DNA from: Membranipora membranacea
Lineage: Eukaryota > Bryozoa > Gymnolaemata > Cheilostomatida > Membraniporidae
Assembly: GCA_914767715.1 (NCBI GenBank)
Contig: OU612074.1
Span: 261,501-325,500, forward strand
Reading direction: 5' to 3'
DNA: 64,000 nt
Shown: positions 11,965 through 24,120 of the stretch, piece after piece
Layout: every line of letters begins with the position of its first letter
How positions within the stretch are numbered: the stretch's first letter is position 1
The notes under the pieces: model-generated
Told to the model about the DNA's origin: nothing
The model's input: only the letters and a program-made list of their open reading frames with translations
Database searches by the model: none
Program-made: the position numbers and the translations under genes

Positions 11965-12559
11965 GTATGCTAGGTATTTATAGTAGGCCCTTATGACCTG
12001 CTTATGGGATAGCAACAGTTAAACAAGACCTCAGTTATTCATTTTTGTTTTATAAACCCTCAGAAAACTCTTAGTGTCATGATTTAAAAATCCTCTCAAA
12101 GTAGACAGGTCACATTTTGTGTTTTCTTTCTGTTATCTCATATAATATGATCAATCAAATTTTGTATACTCAACAAAACTTGTTGATGAGCTGTTCAGGA
12201 TAATGTACAAAATTTACCGATTTGTTGCATGTTTAAAATTTGAGAAACTATTCAGTACCATAAATGCATTTTTGCTCAAATTTTAAAGTATCAAGCTGCC
12301 ATTAGAATATGTGCTTGATTGTGTAGACATGGGGAGTACGTCCTAAGCTATCATGTGAGAACAAAAAATGCCAAAAATACCAAAAACGGAGATATTTTCT
12401 CCCTCAATATGATATTGAGAGTTGCTTTTTAAGTGCATAATCTTAGCCAGTTAAGCCTTTTCATATTTTTAATAATTTTACATTTTATAGCAGCTGAGCA
12501 ACTCAAATGAAACAGAGTGATTCTCAATTGTTTTCGTGTCATGGTATCATAGATATTTC

Positions 12560-13019
12560 CTGATATAACAGCCTATCCATTAGGATACAAACCAGGTGAT
12601 GGTAGTGGAGGTGGACAACCAGAGTATAGATATGGGGAAACTATCAAGAGCAGCAGCAGGAAAGGCTTTGAGTTAACAACTCTCTACAGCAGCAGCCAAT
12701 GTGTGGTAGAGAAAGATGTTAGCAAAAAAATAGTTGGTGTTTGGGAGAAGTCCGCCCCAAAGTGTCAGGTAAGCGGTAGACTAATTTCTTTGTCTCAGTA
12801 AAATAACCTTGACAAGCATAGGCAATCCGGCTTATTTACAATTGAACTATTGATATATTAGTTATCCTCTACTCAGGTTTATCCTTAATATTTGTATAGC
12901 CAATACCTACTAATGAAATTATGCACAGAACTGGAAGGCACCCTGCACCTTCTGGGGCTTCTTCCAATGGTTTTCCAATAAGATTTTACCAGGATAATAT
13001 TGCAATATATTACTTGTGA
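12560..13019 (+). pseudogene. Degenerate copy of the CCP and C-terminal exons
   Basis: The CCP exon copy runs from about 12,562 to 12,772, still ends VWEKSAPKCQ followed by GTAAGC, and stays open. However, the first two CCP cysteines are gone (the YSC position reads as serines) and the N-terminal part is replaced by a Gly-rich string. The last-exon copy (from about 12,901) is open to TGA at about 13,019, but its membrane segment is lost. No copy of the upstream propeller exons (690-1290) was found in this unit. It is probably a relict, although splicing still looks possible. Confidence 0.6.
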
Positions 13020-14365
13020 TGATGCAAAGTTCTAACCTGTGATATAGCTTTATTTCCATCCTGTTCTAGTGTGTTAAAATCGCTCTAGCAGCTTCTAGCT
13101 GTTTTCGAACACTTGTGTGACTAGATTGTAATTCTAGCGCTTCTGCACAATACAATCAGCTCAAATATGATTGGCGTGTTGTTAAAACAGTGTATAAGGT
13201 GGAGTTCAATTTGTTTATAATTGCCGTGCCAAAACATATACAAGCTGCAACTTGTTCTAAAACATGTTCTGCAGGATGTATGGAGAGTAATAAAGATGGT
13301 AAAATAAAACTCCATTGGCCTTTTCGATATTTAATCTCTTGGTCTGTATAAGCTCACATTTACTTATCTGTAGCAATAATTATTGGTGTAAATATGTTTT
13401 GGATGACAGTATGGAAAGGGATAACCTTCTGAACCAATAATCCTGTCAATAAATGTCAGTGTCACTGTGCCCCTAAAAGCTTTATAGAGTCAGACAGTTA
13501 CCTAATAATGGCCTATTTTTAGTATAAACAATGCTAGCTGAGCGATTATGCTGTAATAGCAAGCATGCACTGGTCCAAACAAGAACATCTCTGTATTGAT
13601 AATGGTTATTTTATTTTTTTGCAAACTTCAGAGTTTGCTGTACTTCTTAAGAGCCAAATGATTGTAACAGAAATTTGCACGAAAACTCAGATTTGCGTTT
13701 TCCACCTTCTACCAAAGATTATTTTAGATTGTCAGAAGTTGCATAGCCTGTTGTTCTTTTTTGAACTGCGACGCGGGATTTCGCAATTACGATTTTATGA
13801 TCAACCTACCAAAAATATAATTTTGATCCATCAATTTTTAGTCGACAGTTTATAGCATTTGCTGAAATGAGATTAAATAATACAAAAAATCTTTGCAACT
13901 GTTCAATCTTTTTAATTCTGCATAAAATTTCCCTGTGAATGAGCGATAATAGGAATCAGTTGGAAGCTCATATTTCCTTAAATCAAAGACATCAGAAATT
14001 AAATTATGTTGGTTTTGCCAAGCTCTAGCCAATTCATCAGCGGGGAATAATGTTATTACATTTTAGATTTGTATAGCAAAGGAATGACAACTTGAATTGA
14101 AACTATTTGGAGGCCAAGTTTATTTTTATAGAACTACCTACACATAACTAAATGCAGTAAATGTAATGTTGAAATGACAGAATTTTTATTTTATTTATTT
14201 CTCTTTGAGTAAAGAAACAAAAGATGTTCGAAATTATTTTTTTTAGTAACCGTTCGTGTTTATTTTCAAGGAACAGATCTATACTTCTGAAGTAAAGATC
14301 TATGCTTGATTTCAAGTTTTAAAAGCTTCAAAACCAGGTGATCTGGTTGTTTTGTATCCAAACCT
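13020..14365. other. Convergent intergenic region, unit 2
   Basis: This is the homologue of 5,054-6,663 with lower identity. It contains the diverged counterpart of 5,525-5,812 at about 13,490-13,735. Minus-strand polyadenylation signals (TTTATT on plus) lie near 14,182-14,200, about 170 bases past the lectin 2 stop. I see no other gene. Confidence 0.4.
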
Positions 14366-17300
14366 CTAAATCTTGCTTTGGGCTTGAAGTGATCTCGTAC
14401 TGGCCCTAGACATCTTCAACCTCAGACTTAGCCTGGAGCGCTTTGAGCTTGCAACTGGAGGATCCTTTTTCATTTTCACTGCAGAACTTAGTTTCCCTAT
14501 ATTGCTGCCAATTAAACCATCAGGAACACCATAGGCTCTCAGATAATTCAAGTCATTGGAATGTTTGTCCGAGGCATACTGCTGTATAGCAACACTCGGC
14601 ATCGTGTTATTGTTATAAGGCAGCTGTGTGCTGGGTTGCTGATAGTTGAAGCGTGCAGGCTGCATGTGGCCATATTGATAGTAGGAGTGTCCAAATGGAT
14701 CAGGCTGCTGAGTGCTGTACCCGTAGTCATTTTGGGGAAATCTATGTTGCAAAGATTGATGTGTGTTTACAATATCGGGCTTTGATGACCCGCTAATTGC
14801 CATTAACTGGGCATTGGGTTGAAGCGTTGACCCGGGAACTGGCTGTGGTGCAATTTTGTTTTCATTGGACGTAGCTGATTGTTTCAATGACACACCTCGA
14901 GATTTTCTTCCTTTGGAGCCTTGGTGAGGATATGTAGCAGGTGAAGTCGCTCCACTTTTTGAAGTTACTGCAGATGCTAACTGGTTTCCTGTTTTTGTTA
15001 CTCCCCCACTTTTTTGAACACCGGACTCTCCATAAAGCGCAGTAGGTTGTACTTTATCGGTATAAAAAGTCTTGTAACTTATCTCTTGCATTATTGGATG
15101 TGTTGAAAAATCGGTTGTCAAAGCTTGCTGGTTGAACTTATGATGAATCAATCCAAACCAGCTACCTTCTTTCCGGATCCTAGCTTTCTTCTGAAGGAAT
15201 GTGTAAACCATCGATATCATTATTATTGTCATAATCGCGAAAAATGTTGTTAAGGCCAGAGCAATCACCTGTTTGTCCTGATTTTCTGGCCCAATTGGAG
15301 TTGTACTCTGGTGAGGCGACTTTGGTTTTTTGGTTTTTGGCTTTCTAGTTCTTGGCTTTCTGGATGGTTTTGGTGGTCTCGTAATTATTGAAGCAGCTGG
15401 TATTGTTTGTTTGGTAGTGGGTAAAGTTGTGGTTGGTGTGGTTGTAGTGGGTGTTGTCGTTGTTGTGGGTGTTGTTGTTGTTGTTGTGGGTGTTGTAGTT
15501 GTCTGGTTCGGATCTAAAATAATTTCATATCATTGCATGTGAAAAGTCATAATAAATGTAACCAATTATTTTATGCCAAATTGAAAAGGATATTTAAGAC
15601 TTTGTATAGTATTACGAATTGTTTCTTTTGTGGTTACTTTAATTTGTCGATCAAGATACAATCAAATGCATAAATTAGATCTGACAGTACATAAGACTGC
15701 AAGTCGACCTAGCAAGACTCTCAGAATAACAGCAACAATTAGAATCAACACATGGCAACAGGTGATAGTCAAGTGTGATGACTATTCGAAGAGGTCTTTA
15801 AAGCCTTAAATAATCATACAACTTATCATTTAGACAATTTTGAGTAAACACTACAGTCAATAATGGGAATGATGCTATTAATTTTATTGCACACCTTGCT
15901 GACATCCGAACCTATAGTGAAAAAAGAAATTGTTACAATCTTTCACTAGCCACTTGTAGTCCTCTTGCTTACGCATGATCACACAATCAGCACCACCCGT
16001 GTTTCCTTTATTCTTATAAAAATGACTCCAGCTGAAATGTGTACCTTTGGATAAAGAACGTGAACAGATTTTCAAACTTGCATTTCTGTTTCTTGTATGT
16101 TTTAATTTTCAAACTGTCACAGACTGCATTGAGCTCCGAAGTATTCAAGAAGAAAAAGGAATATGAGAAGGGTTATATCCTTTTATTATAAGGCTGGCCA
16201 TGATGTTTTCCCTTTGCAGAGTTGATGACTTATTTTATTCTTGCTTTGCAAGTGTCTTTTATTTTGTTATTATAGAATTTATTTATTATTTAGTATTTAT
16301 GCTTAACTAAGTGTTTCTAGTTTACAGGACATTAGTAGCTGGTTCTCCACCTACTCCTATAACTATCTACTGACCTGAGTGCCATTGAAATGTTCTCTCA
16401 ATTTTTCTGTCATTGAGACCGATCCAGAAGCCGTTAAAGTGTGCAGAGTGGATCCTATTCTTTATATAATCCTGTACCTGTAGGCTGTCTACCTGTAAAA
16501 TTGGTGTAGCAAAACAATTTTAAAATTGAATTTGCATTTAATATGGAAAAGAAAACATAAGCCTTAATAATATCAAAGCTCCTAATTTAACTTTCAGACT
16601 TGAAACCGATGGGAAAATAGTCATTACGCAATAGAAGTTGAGCAACTGGAGGTAACATCATAGAACAAATAGTTTGAGAGTTCAAAACGAGACCACCCTT
16701 TTTCTGCCAGGAAATACCACTGTATTTATCACTAGATATGTTTATCCACAACCGCTCTGGTGCCAATTAAATAGTGGAACAAACTCAAAGAACATTAATT
16801 GTTCTTGGAGTTTGCTTTTATCACTGACCATTATATGCTGGTTGTGTTCGCCTGCGAATAATCAGCTTTCAAATTCAATTTTGTTTGCGCAATATATAAT
16901 TCCGGAATTAAATATATCACCAAATAACAGAGGTTGTATATGATGACAGTATAGAAGTTGAGAATTATTGCTCAAACAGCATCATGATCACTCTTACAAA
17001 ACAATATGGAAAAAGGCAACTCACAGTAATGAGGTCTGCATCTTTTCCTTGACAGACTTTCAGAGCATGTTCCCAGTCAAGCTCAGCATTGAGATAAAAC
17101 CAGTAGCATCTGTTCAGGCTTGCCACATAGCTAAAATCACTCCTTGGACATCGACGAGCTACAAAAGATAATATTAGTATAATGGGGTTTGTCTTAAGTT
17201 TCTCAATGTTCTGATGAGTTCACTTGATAATTCTGAGTTTGATGAGGTTGACGTCTATCTCCGGTATCAGTTTTTAGCTTAGAGACTTTAAGTTGTTAAG

Positions 17301-20300
17301 TAACACCAGGTTGGGTATTGTAAGCTCATCCTGAGTCCTGAGTCCGATCCCCAGCCTCCAAAGCGGTTTAATGGTATAATTAGCATCGAAGTTCCAAATG
17401 AGCTGAATCTGACATGTGGAATACTCAACTATAGCATTTTTTTTGGCCATTCTATTGAGCAGGAACTACGTGGCAGCTAGGGGAGGCAGAGCGCCCCTGC
17501 CTCACCTAGAACTACGGGCCTGATTCCAACCAAGGCATTTTACATTGATAATGACCGAGTCACATCTATATGATTGCTGAAAGTTATTCTGAGCTTTATT
17601 TATTCCAGTAACCAACTCCTCTACCTAGAATATTAGCACAGGAGGCGGGCTCAAACTTTGAAAATTTTGGGTTGCAAACATTGAGCTTTGGAAACTTGCG
17701 CGTTCTGGGTTGTCGCTGGGATAGCCAGAGAACCTTGGCTAGTCTTAGGGAATGTCTCTGACTGGAAAACCCATCACAAGGTTGGAATTCCACTGCTATA
17801 CTCCAGCTCATACAGACATTACAAACTACCTCACTCTAAACTGACCTTAATAAGATTTCTAACTTGACCTCCTTCAGAACTCTTATAAATCTCACATTCA
17901 TGATATCCATTAGATTATTACTAATCAGCTCACTCTCACCAGACCGAATCCGCTACATTTCGCCAATGTACATTTTGCCAATGCTATGTTTTGCCAATCA
18001 CAAATCGCCAATCACATTTCGCCAAAGACATTTCGCCAATCTTATTTTGCCAATCACATTTCGCCAAAGATGTTTTGCCAATCTTATTTTGCCAATCACA
18101 TTTTGCCAAATACATTTTGCCAATCTCATTTTGCCAGTCACATTTTGCCAAAGACATTTTGCCAAATTCATTTTGCCAGTCACATTTTGCCAATCTCATT
18201 GTGCCAATCATATTTTGCCAAAGATATTTTGCCAATCATAAATTGCCAATGACATTTCGTCATCGCCAATTGCCAATTGAGGCGTACAAATATTCGTTCC
18301 AAAAAGGCTTCATGATGATGGTAAGGAATGCGTATCGGGTCAACTGTCGGGATGGGACGAATCCAATTGATTGTTCCCTTCTCATGGTTCTGGTTCTACT
18401 ATCCTCATCCCTTTTTGCTGTCACCATTACCATTACCGATATCAGCTCCTATATTTTATCCAAAAAATTCAGATTTCAGACTAGATCGTTGACCGCAAAT
18501 CTGGTTTTGTATTTGCTATCATCAAAAATGTGTAATGTCAGATGGTAAGCCCATTGAATTCCATATCTGGAATAGCATCATTAGCTTTCTTTTGCCAAAA
18601 AAAGGGCAAGCAAAAATAGCCAGTCCCTAGTAGCATTTTAGAAAAGCCCAAATCATTGACGTTAAAGGCATTTTATCACCATACTGACTCTCGTGATCTG
18701 ACTGGGCATGTAGATCACTGATAAACTAGGCTATCATTACCACAAAGCAGGTGTCGTAAGGCTAAGTATGCATCATGCGTGACTTGAATTTGCGCATGTG
18801 CAAGAACAATGAGTTTAGTTTGGGTTCTGATTGCAACTTTGGAAAGGGGAAATGGGATATCTCCTGCATAAACTGTCAATCAAAATCAACTAATAATGGC
18901 AAGAGAGGATAACTATTAATAACAATTCGCACGCTTTGGGGAATATGTCACCAGAGCAGGTAGCCAATCAGATGGCTTCGGAATTCCGAGACTCAATTTT
19001 GCAGAGATCAGCTCATGCCCAGAGCTGAGCATGCGCAGAATGTTTTATCACTGTTTGCAGTTTTGTAGACAAGTGAATTTCCCAGGCTATATTTTTCATG
19101 CCAGTAGGGACAGCCAATCAGATTAATGTCAGAGCAGTCCCTGTGTTGAGTGTTTCAACTGGATGATGTCATGATACTACTTCCATTTCATGAGAAGAAT
19201 TTAATTCAGTGGGTAAGCCATATAGTTTAGTAATGGCATCATATATATTCTGGAAATTACTCTTTATGTTTATTGTGCTGTCTGTTCATACATCAATTAG
19301 GAACCTATTGAAATCATTTCAATAATATGTTGAATGCACACATTTTTGTTTTAATACTTTATAGGAAGAATTTTCATTCTCAAAGAATGTTTTACAATAT
19401 AAGCCTTGAAAAGAAAAAAAATTGAATAGTAGATTGACAGAAAAAATATTATCATGTTATCTGTGAAAAATAATGTTTGGAAGAATGAATTTTGAATAAA
19501 CTGACGGCCGTGGTGGCAACCAAGGTTGAAGGTAAGCTGTTTTAACAGGACGCTATAATATTGTTTAAAAGATTATTTGTTGACATAACATTGACATAAC
19601 GTGTGAAGTCAATGGTTGCAGGCCAGAGGTCTAGCCTACAGAGGAAAGGAAAATCTATCATTTTTTTCCTGCAACAATTTATTGTATTTAAAATAAATGC
19701 ACTAAAATAGTGAAATAAAATAAAGCAGCGGCATGGTAGGATAAGTCCAGGAATAGTGAGGCGACCATGTCAGGACAATGAAGCCTACTTTCCACAAGGC
19801 TAGCCCAGACACGCAGCCTACTTGGCAAGATTCGACCCTTACCCCACAAACTCTCACGCAAGGCAAAAGGAGCCGCCCCCTCCTCCCCCAGATGGTATAA
19901 ATTCAACAGGTTTGCACCAAATGGCTGTTACGGCCGGGGTTTTGATTTCTAACTCGCAATTATTATTAAAAAGTAACAATTTACAATTTTCAATGGGCAC
20001 AATTTGATACACAGAAAAGAAAGAGGTCACATAGCTATGTGGGCGGATTTTTGAAGTGAATAGGTGTCATTTAGATGACAATAGGTGTCAATTTCCGAAA
20101 AACGTATTTGATTTCAAAACTATGCTCTCATCAAGGTGAATGCCGAGAAATGATGTGCTATTTTTTTGTCTTTAAAACCTGATTACCAAGTTTTATATGG
20201 TACTGTTCAGGATCTAAAATTTGTTTGTTTTTGTTTTTGTATAGTTTAAAATCAATTCATTACTCAAGCACCATCGTTCAATTTTATGAGCTTTTTTTTA

Positions 20301-23300
20301 ATTTTGTGATCATTGGAAGATATATTTGTGTCGTCGGCAAAGAGAATATATTTAAACATTGGCGCGGGTATAACCAAATCATTAATTAATATTAAATATA
20401 AAATTGGACCTAATACGGATCCCTGATCCGGACTCCTATATCGACCTATTTTATTGTATACTGAAATGATCGTTGATCTTGACGAATTGCTTTCCGTTTT
20501 CTAAATAAGATTTCAGCAAATTACATACATCATTTATAAAATTATAAAAAGGCAATCTTTTAATTAAAATATCATGGTTGATGGTGTCAAAGCCTTGCTG
20601 AAATCTAAAAAATATTCCTTGCGTAGTTTTACTGTTATTAAAACTGTCACACAGGTGCTCCATTACAATTATTATCTTTAATCTGACTATTGATTTTCAC
20701 AATGAGTGTTAAACCTTTAAAAGTCTCGTCATATAAAAAGTGACAACTAAAAAAGATCGTGTTTTAAAAATTTGTTAAAAGAATCTTAAAAAGAATTTAA
20801 AATTCCTGAAGAAGTTTGAATGTGAGTTCTTCATTGGCACTGAGTTTCATTTGCATTCATATGTACTGAGTGCAAAACAATTCTAATGAGATGACTTTCG
20901 TTGCCAGTAAAATTATATATATTGGTTCTACACTCGACCTTGCCTAGTTGTGTTGAGAAGATAACAACATTTTTTGTCAGTTTTCAACAGGGGAAAACCC
21001 ATCTACTCTCAACCCTTGATTGTCTTATTACCAGATCCCAAACAAGTTATCATATAGTACAAAGATACAGCCTTAAGGCAGGTTCTGCTAACTGGTGGCT
21101 AGGCGTAAAGACACTAGATCCAAACAAAAGGACAAAGACACCATCCCACTTTATGTTTTAGACGGATTGCTGCGTTCACCCCAGCAGTTTGTCGACAAAA
21201 TTAACTACTACTACACTACCATCACTGGAAAACCAGGTCCATCTCAAAATAACTTTACTCAACCACTCAGTACTGACATGACTAAGATCTCAATTGGCAA
21301 AAGAAAGGAAATACTCAAAACCAGCAACACATTGAAAGCTGTACGTAGCAATTACTACCCTGCGTGGAGGCAAAGACCTATGCGTTCCAGTAGCGCAGAT
21401 AATAAATCTTGCAGTGTAAACCTGTCGAAATCCACCATTGTACAAGACCAACCGCAGAAAAAACACCTATGGCCAAAATTTCATCACCAAGGAAAAGGTA
21501 GAATGTTTAGAATGTGAACAAAGAATATCAACTAAAAAAATTTCCTTTTTGAGATTTATACGTATATTATGAATTTGTAGAGATTATTATTATCATAAAA
21601 TTATTGGTAAATTAATATTGGTGATTATATCAGTACCACAATGCATAGATAGCCAGCACCTTCATGTTGCTGATGTTTTCCAGGTGCAACATTCGGCAAC
21701 CATTTTGCCTTAACCTATGCCTGCAAATGTTTTAAGCTCGAACTCTTTGGATGGACAATCTCAGCAAGAATTGCATGAACTAACCGGCAACAGTCAAGGA
21801 TGGATGTGAATAGGAAAGATATTTCTTTTCATATATTATAGACCTCTGATGTTCAACCATTCACATTATATTATATTATATTATATTATATTATATTATA
21901 TTATATTATATTATATTATATCATATCAGTGTGTGCTTATAACATATTATTATAATTATTCATGTAGGTGCTTAATTAATGTATGACTGAACAGCAGAAT
22001 AAACGTTCATAGTCTCTCCCCCCCCCCCCCGCCCTGAATAGATATGGCAGGGGTGCCCAACCTTTTCTCTCACATGAGCCATTTAAAAAATCAATCAAAC
22101 CAAATGAGCTGACCTCGTTGCGTCACGTGTAGACAACATGGAAACAGTCAGTGATATATATGTATCATATTCATTCATGTATAAGCGCTGGCAAAAATAC
22201 CAAAGCAAAGCATAGTCATTGTGTGAGATTATGCGCGTAGCGCAAACATTCTTTGAGGCAATTTCTGGTCATATGAGGCGCCCTGGAGTTTTGTAAGCAT
22301 TTTAAGCATTTTGCAAATTTTTATAAGCATTTTGGAAAATTTAGGTTGGCAAGTCTGCAAGAAGACAATTCTACACACATATGTACAATGTAGGCACCCA
22401 GTACAATGAACTTGTATACACTATACATACATTTAATGTACATTGTACATGCATGAATTGAATGCATGAAATTCACTCCGAAAAGCGCGTGAAATTTGCA
22501 AATATTAAAATGAGCCACCCAAAAAGCCGAAATGAGCCGAGATGGCTCATGAGCCATAGGTTGGGCACCCCTGAGATATGGTGTCTAATACCAAACTATA
22601 TTGCTTACTATCTGTCATTAAACTTTAGATCACAGCAAATACAAATCCAGTTTTGCGGTCGACAATCTAATCTGAAATCGGAATTTTTTGGAAAAAATAC
22701 GGGTGCTGATATCGGTAATTGTAACGGTCACAGCAAAAAGGGATCAGGATAGTAAAACCAGAACCATGAAGAGGGAACAGTCAATAAGTGCTGATTGCGC
22801 GTGCTCAAAAACAATTGGAGTCGTCCCATACCGACAGTTGACCCGGTACGCATTCCTTACCATCATCATGAAGCATTTATGGAATGAATGTTTCTACGCC
22901 TTAATTGGCAATTGGGTTGACGAAATGTTATTGGCAATTTATGATCGGCAAAATGAGATTGGCAAAATATCTTTGGCAAAATGAGATTGGCAAAATGAGA
23001 TTGGCAAAACATCTTTGGCGAAATGTGATTGGCAAAATAAAATTGGCAAAACATCTTTGGCGAAATGTGATTGGCAAAATAAAATTGGCAAAACATCTTT
23101 GGCGAAATGTGATTGGCAAAATAAAATTGGCAAAACATCTTTGGCGAAATGTCTTTGGCAAAATAAAATTGGCAAAACATCTTTGGCGAAATGTGATTGG
23201 CAAAATAAGATTGGCGAAATGTCTTTGGCAATGTATGATTGGCGAAATGTAATTGGCAAAACATAGCATTGGCAAAATGTACATTGGCGAAATGTCTGCC

Positions 23301-23940
23301 ACCCCACCAGACCTAAATCAAGGTTACTCACAACTCTCACATGGCATTTACTGACAGACATACTAGGCCTATATCTATCTAGAACAAATGTAATCCAATT
23401 GCCTACATTCCTGTTGCTCCCTTCCACTGGTCGCGCCGCAGTGACCAGTGACCAGTGACCTGTGGAATGCAGGCAAATGGACCAAACTTGGTCTAATATC
23501 TATCTGGGGATTATTAACATCTCAGCCTTGGTTGTATGCGTCTGAACCTCAGAATAGGGTAAAGTAAGTTGAATGACCATATGATTGCAATCACTCATTC
23601 ATCACATTATCAAAATGAACTAATTTCATCAATCACCAATAAATTTGATAAGTTATGTGCTGTACTCAATGATTGAGCATGTCTTTATTGAGAGGGGTGC
23701 ATTGCCTTCATATCAAAACTTCAAACAGAATCTATTAAGGTTTTGGAAGGAGTTTGGGTTTGCAAAACGCAGCAAACTTCAGTACCAATTGTGATACTTT
23801 TATATCCTCATTTTGCTGCCCTAATAACTTTGCCTTAAGACTTACTGATCCCTTCGCATCAACTCACCTGATACAACCAGATACAAGCCCACTGTAAGCA
23901 AAATTCTGATTCCAAATGAGTTGCCGAAAACATTCTCCAT
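14366..23940 (-). CDS. Membrane C-type lectin with Thr/Pro stalk, paralog 2
   Basis: Five exons match lectin 1 in phase: 23940-23868, 17158-17025, 16492-16375, 16044-15895 and 15513-14366, giving 540 residues. Exon 1 encodes a signal peptide (MENVFGNSFGIRILL, then VGLYLVVS) from an ATG seven bases upstream of the position used in lectin 1. The lectin domain has RRCPRSDF, ASLNRCYWF, NGFWIGLNDRK, ADCVIM and FGCQQ; EPN/QPD and WND are again missing. The stalk has fewer TTTTP units, then a strongly basic stretch (PKPSRKPRTRKPKTKKPKSP) before the helix (ALTTFFAIMTIIMISMVY). The tail keeps SWFGLIHHK and NDLNYLRAYGVPDGLIG. Intron 1 is 6.7 kb and crowded with repeats. Divergence from lectin 1 is about 20 percent outside one identical tract in the tail. 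Confidence 0.82.
17281..17530. repeat. Dispersed repeat X, copy 1
   Basis: About 250 bases match the reverse complement of 38,490-38,760. Shared landmarks include 'gtaacaccaggttgggt', 'aatactcaa.tatagcat' and the terminal 'ctagaactacgggcctg'. No coding capacity or diagnostic ends were recognised. It may be a SINE or MITE. Confidence 0.7.
17950..18545 (+). repeat. Minisatellite-bearing dispersed element, left copy
   Basis: Bases 17,953-18,260 are a variable array of 14-bp units built on TTGGCAAAAT/TTGGCGAAAT (seen here as the complement, e.g. 'attttgccaatcac'). They are followed by about 280 bases of single-copy sequence (18,268-18,545). The whole structure recurs inverted at 22,643-23,300 with the same outer end. 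Open frames in the array on both strands are artefacts of the 42-bp higher-order period. Confidence 0.8.
18676..19043 (+). repeat. Dispersed repeat Y, copy 1
   Basis: About 368 bases are nearly identical to 62,067-62,433 in the same orientation, from 'catactgactctcgtgatc' to 'gagcatgcgcagaatg'. There is no coding capacity. It is probably a short nonautonomous transposon. Confidence 0.75.
20230..20670 (-). mobile_element. LINE reverse transcriptase remnant
   Basis: On the minus strand, FRFQQGFDTINHDILIKRL (RT block around the first catalytic Asp, here degraded) is followed across a stop or frameshift by GSVLGPILYLILINDL and a FADDT box near 20,325. It is a different family from the element at 2.3-4.3 kb and is decayed. 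Confidence 0.65.
21070..21515 (+). mobile_element. LINE ORF2 remnant (linker before RT)
   Basis: The plus-strand frame reads NWWLGVKTLDPNKR and then QFVDKINYYYTTITG, a pattern typical of the region between endonuclease and reverse transcriptase in non-LTR elements. It then degenerates. This is judged by pattern only. Confidence 0.45.
21868..21921. repeat. (TTATA)n microsatellite
   Basis: About ten consecutive copies of a 5-base TTATA unit. Confidence 0.9.
22048..22573. mobile_element. Nonautonomous hAT-type DNA transposon
   Basis: The terminal inverted repeats CAGGGGTGCCCAACC and GGTTGGGCACCCCTG bound a 526-bp element. It is flanked by a perfect 8-bp target-site duplication AGATATGG (22040-22047 and 22574-22581). 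An 8-bp duplication with CAGGGG ends is the hAT signature. No transposase is encoded. Confidence 0.9.
22643..23300 (-). repeat. Minisatellite-bearing dispersed element, right (inverted) copy
   Basis: This is the reverse complement of 17,950-18,545. About 280 bases of shared sequence (22,643-22,920) are followed by the array (22,921-23,290). The array repeats a 42-bp higher-order unit made of three 14-mers: TTGGCGAAATGTGA, TTGGCAAAATAAAA and TTGGCAAAACATCT. The outer ends of both copies share the order of the 'catagcattggcaaaatgta' block. Confidence 0.85.
23382..23495 (-). mobile_element. Short palindromic MITE, copy 1
   Basis: About 114 bases form an imperfect palindrome whose ends read 'agaacaaatgtaatccaatt' and 'aaatggaccaaacttggtct'. 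It matches 56,755-56,870 in reverse orientation. The centre has expanded into 'gaccagt' repeats. Confidence 0.7.
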
Positions 23941-24120
23941 ATTTTACAGCTTCTAGTTAAATATGTTAGTTAGTTAGCTAGTGTTATGCATTCTGATTAG
24001 AATTGAATTTGCTTTCTGGTTAACTCAACAGAAAGCTGACCGCTAACAGGAACTTTAAGCAGCTCCATTGTGAAATGTTAAAAGTAAACACTCAGCTTTC
24101 TGGAACCACATTTCACTTCA

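Larger units (their letters stand above)
11965..24120. repeat. Segmental duplication, unit 2 (CCP relict plus lectin 2)
   Basis: This is the counterpart of 1,615-10,270, enlarged by repeats in the first intron of lectin 2. The gene order and orientation are the same (CCP exons plus, lectin minus). End points are approximate. Confidence 0.7.

Noticed and set aside
17864-18548. Long overlapping open frames on both strands
   Set aside because: They are products of the 14/42-bp minisatellite: the period is a multiple of three, so several frames stay open. No start context, no domain.
22866-23427. Open frames of up to 162 codons on both strands
   Set aside because: Same minisatellite artefact in the inverted copy.
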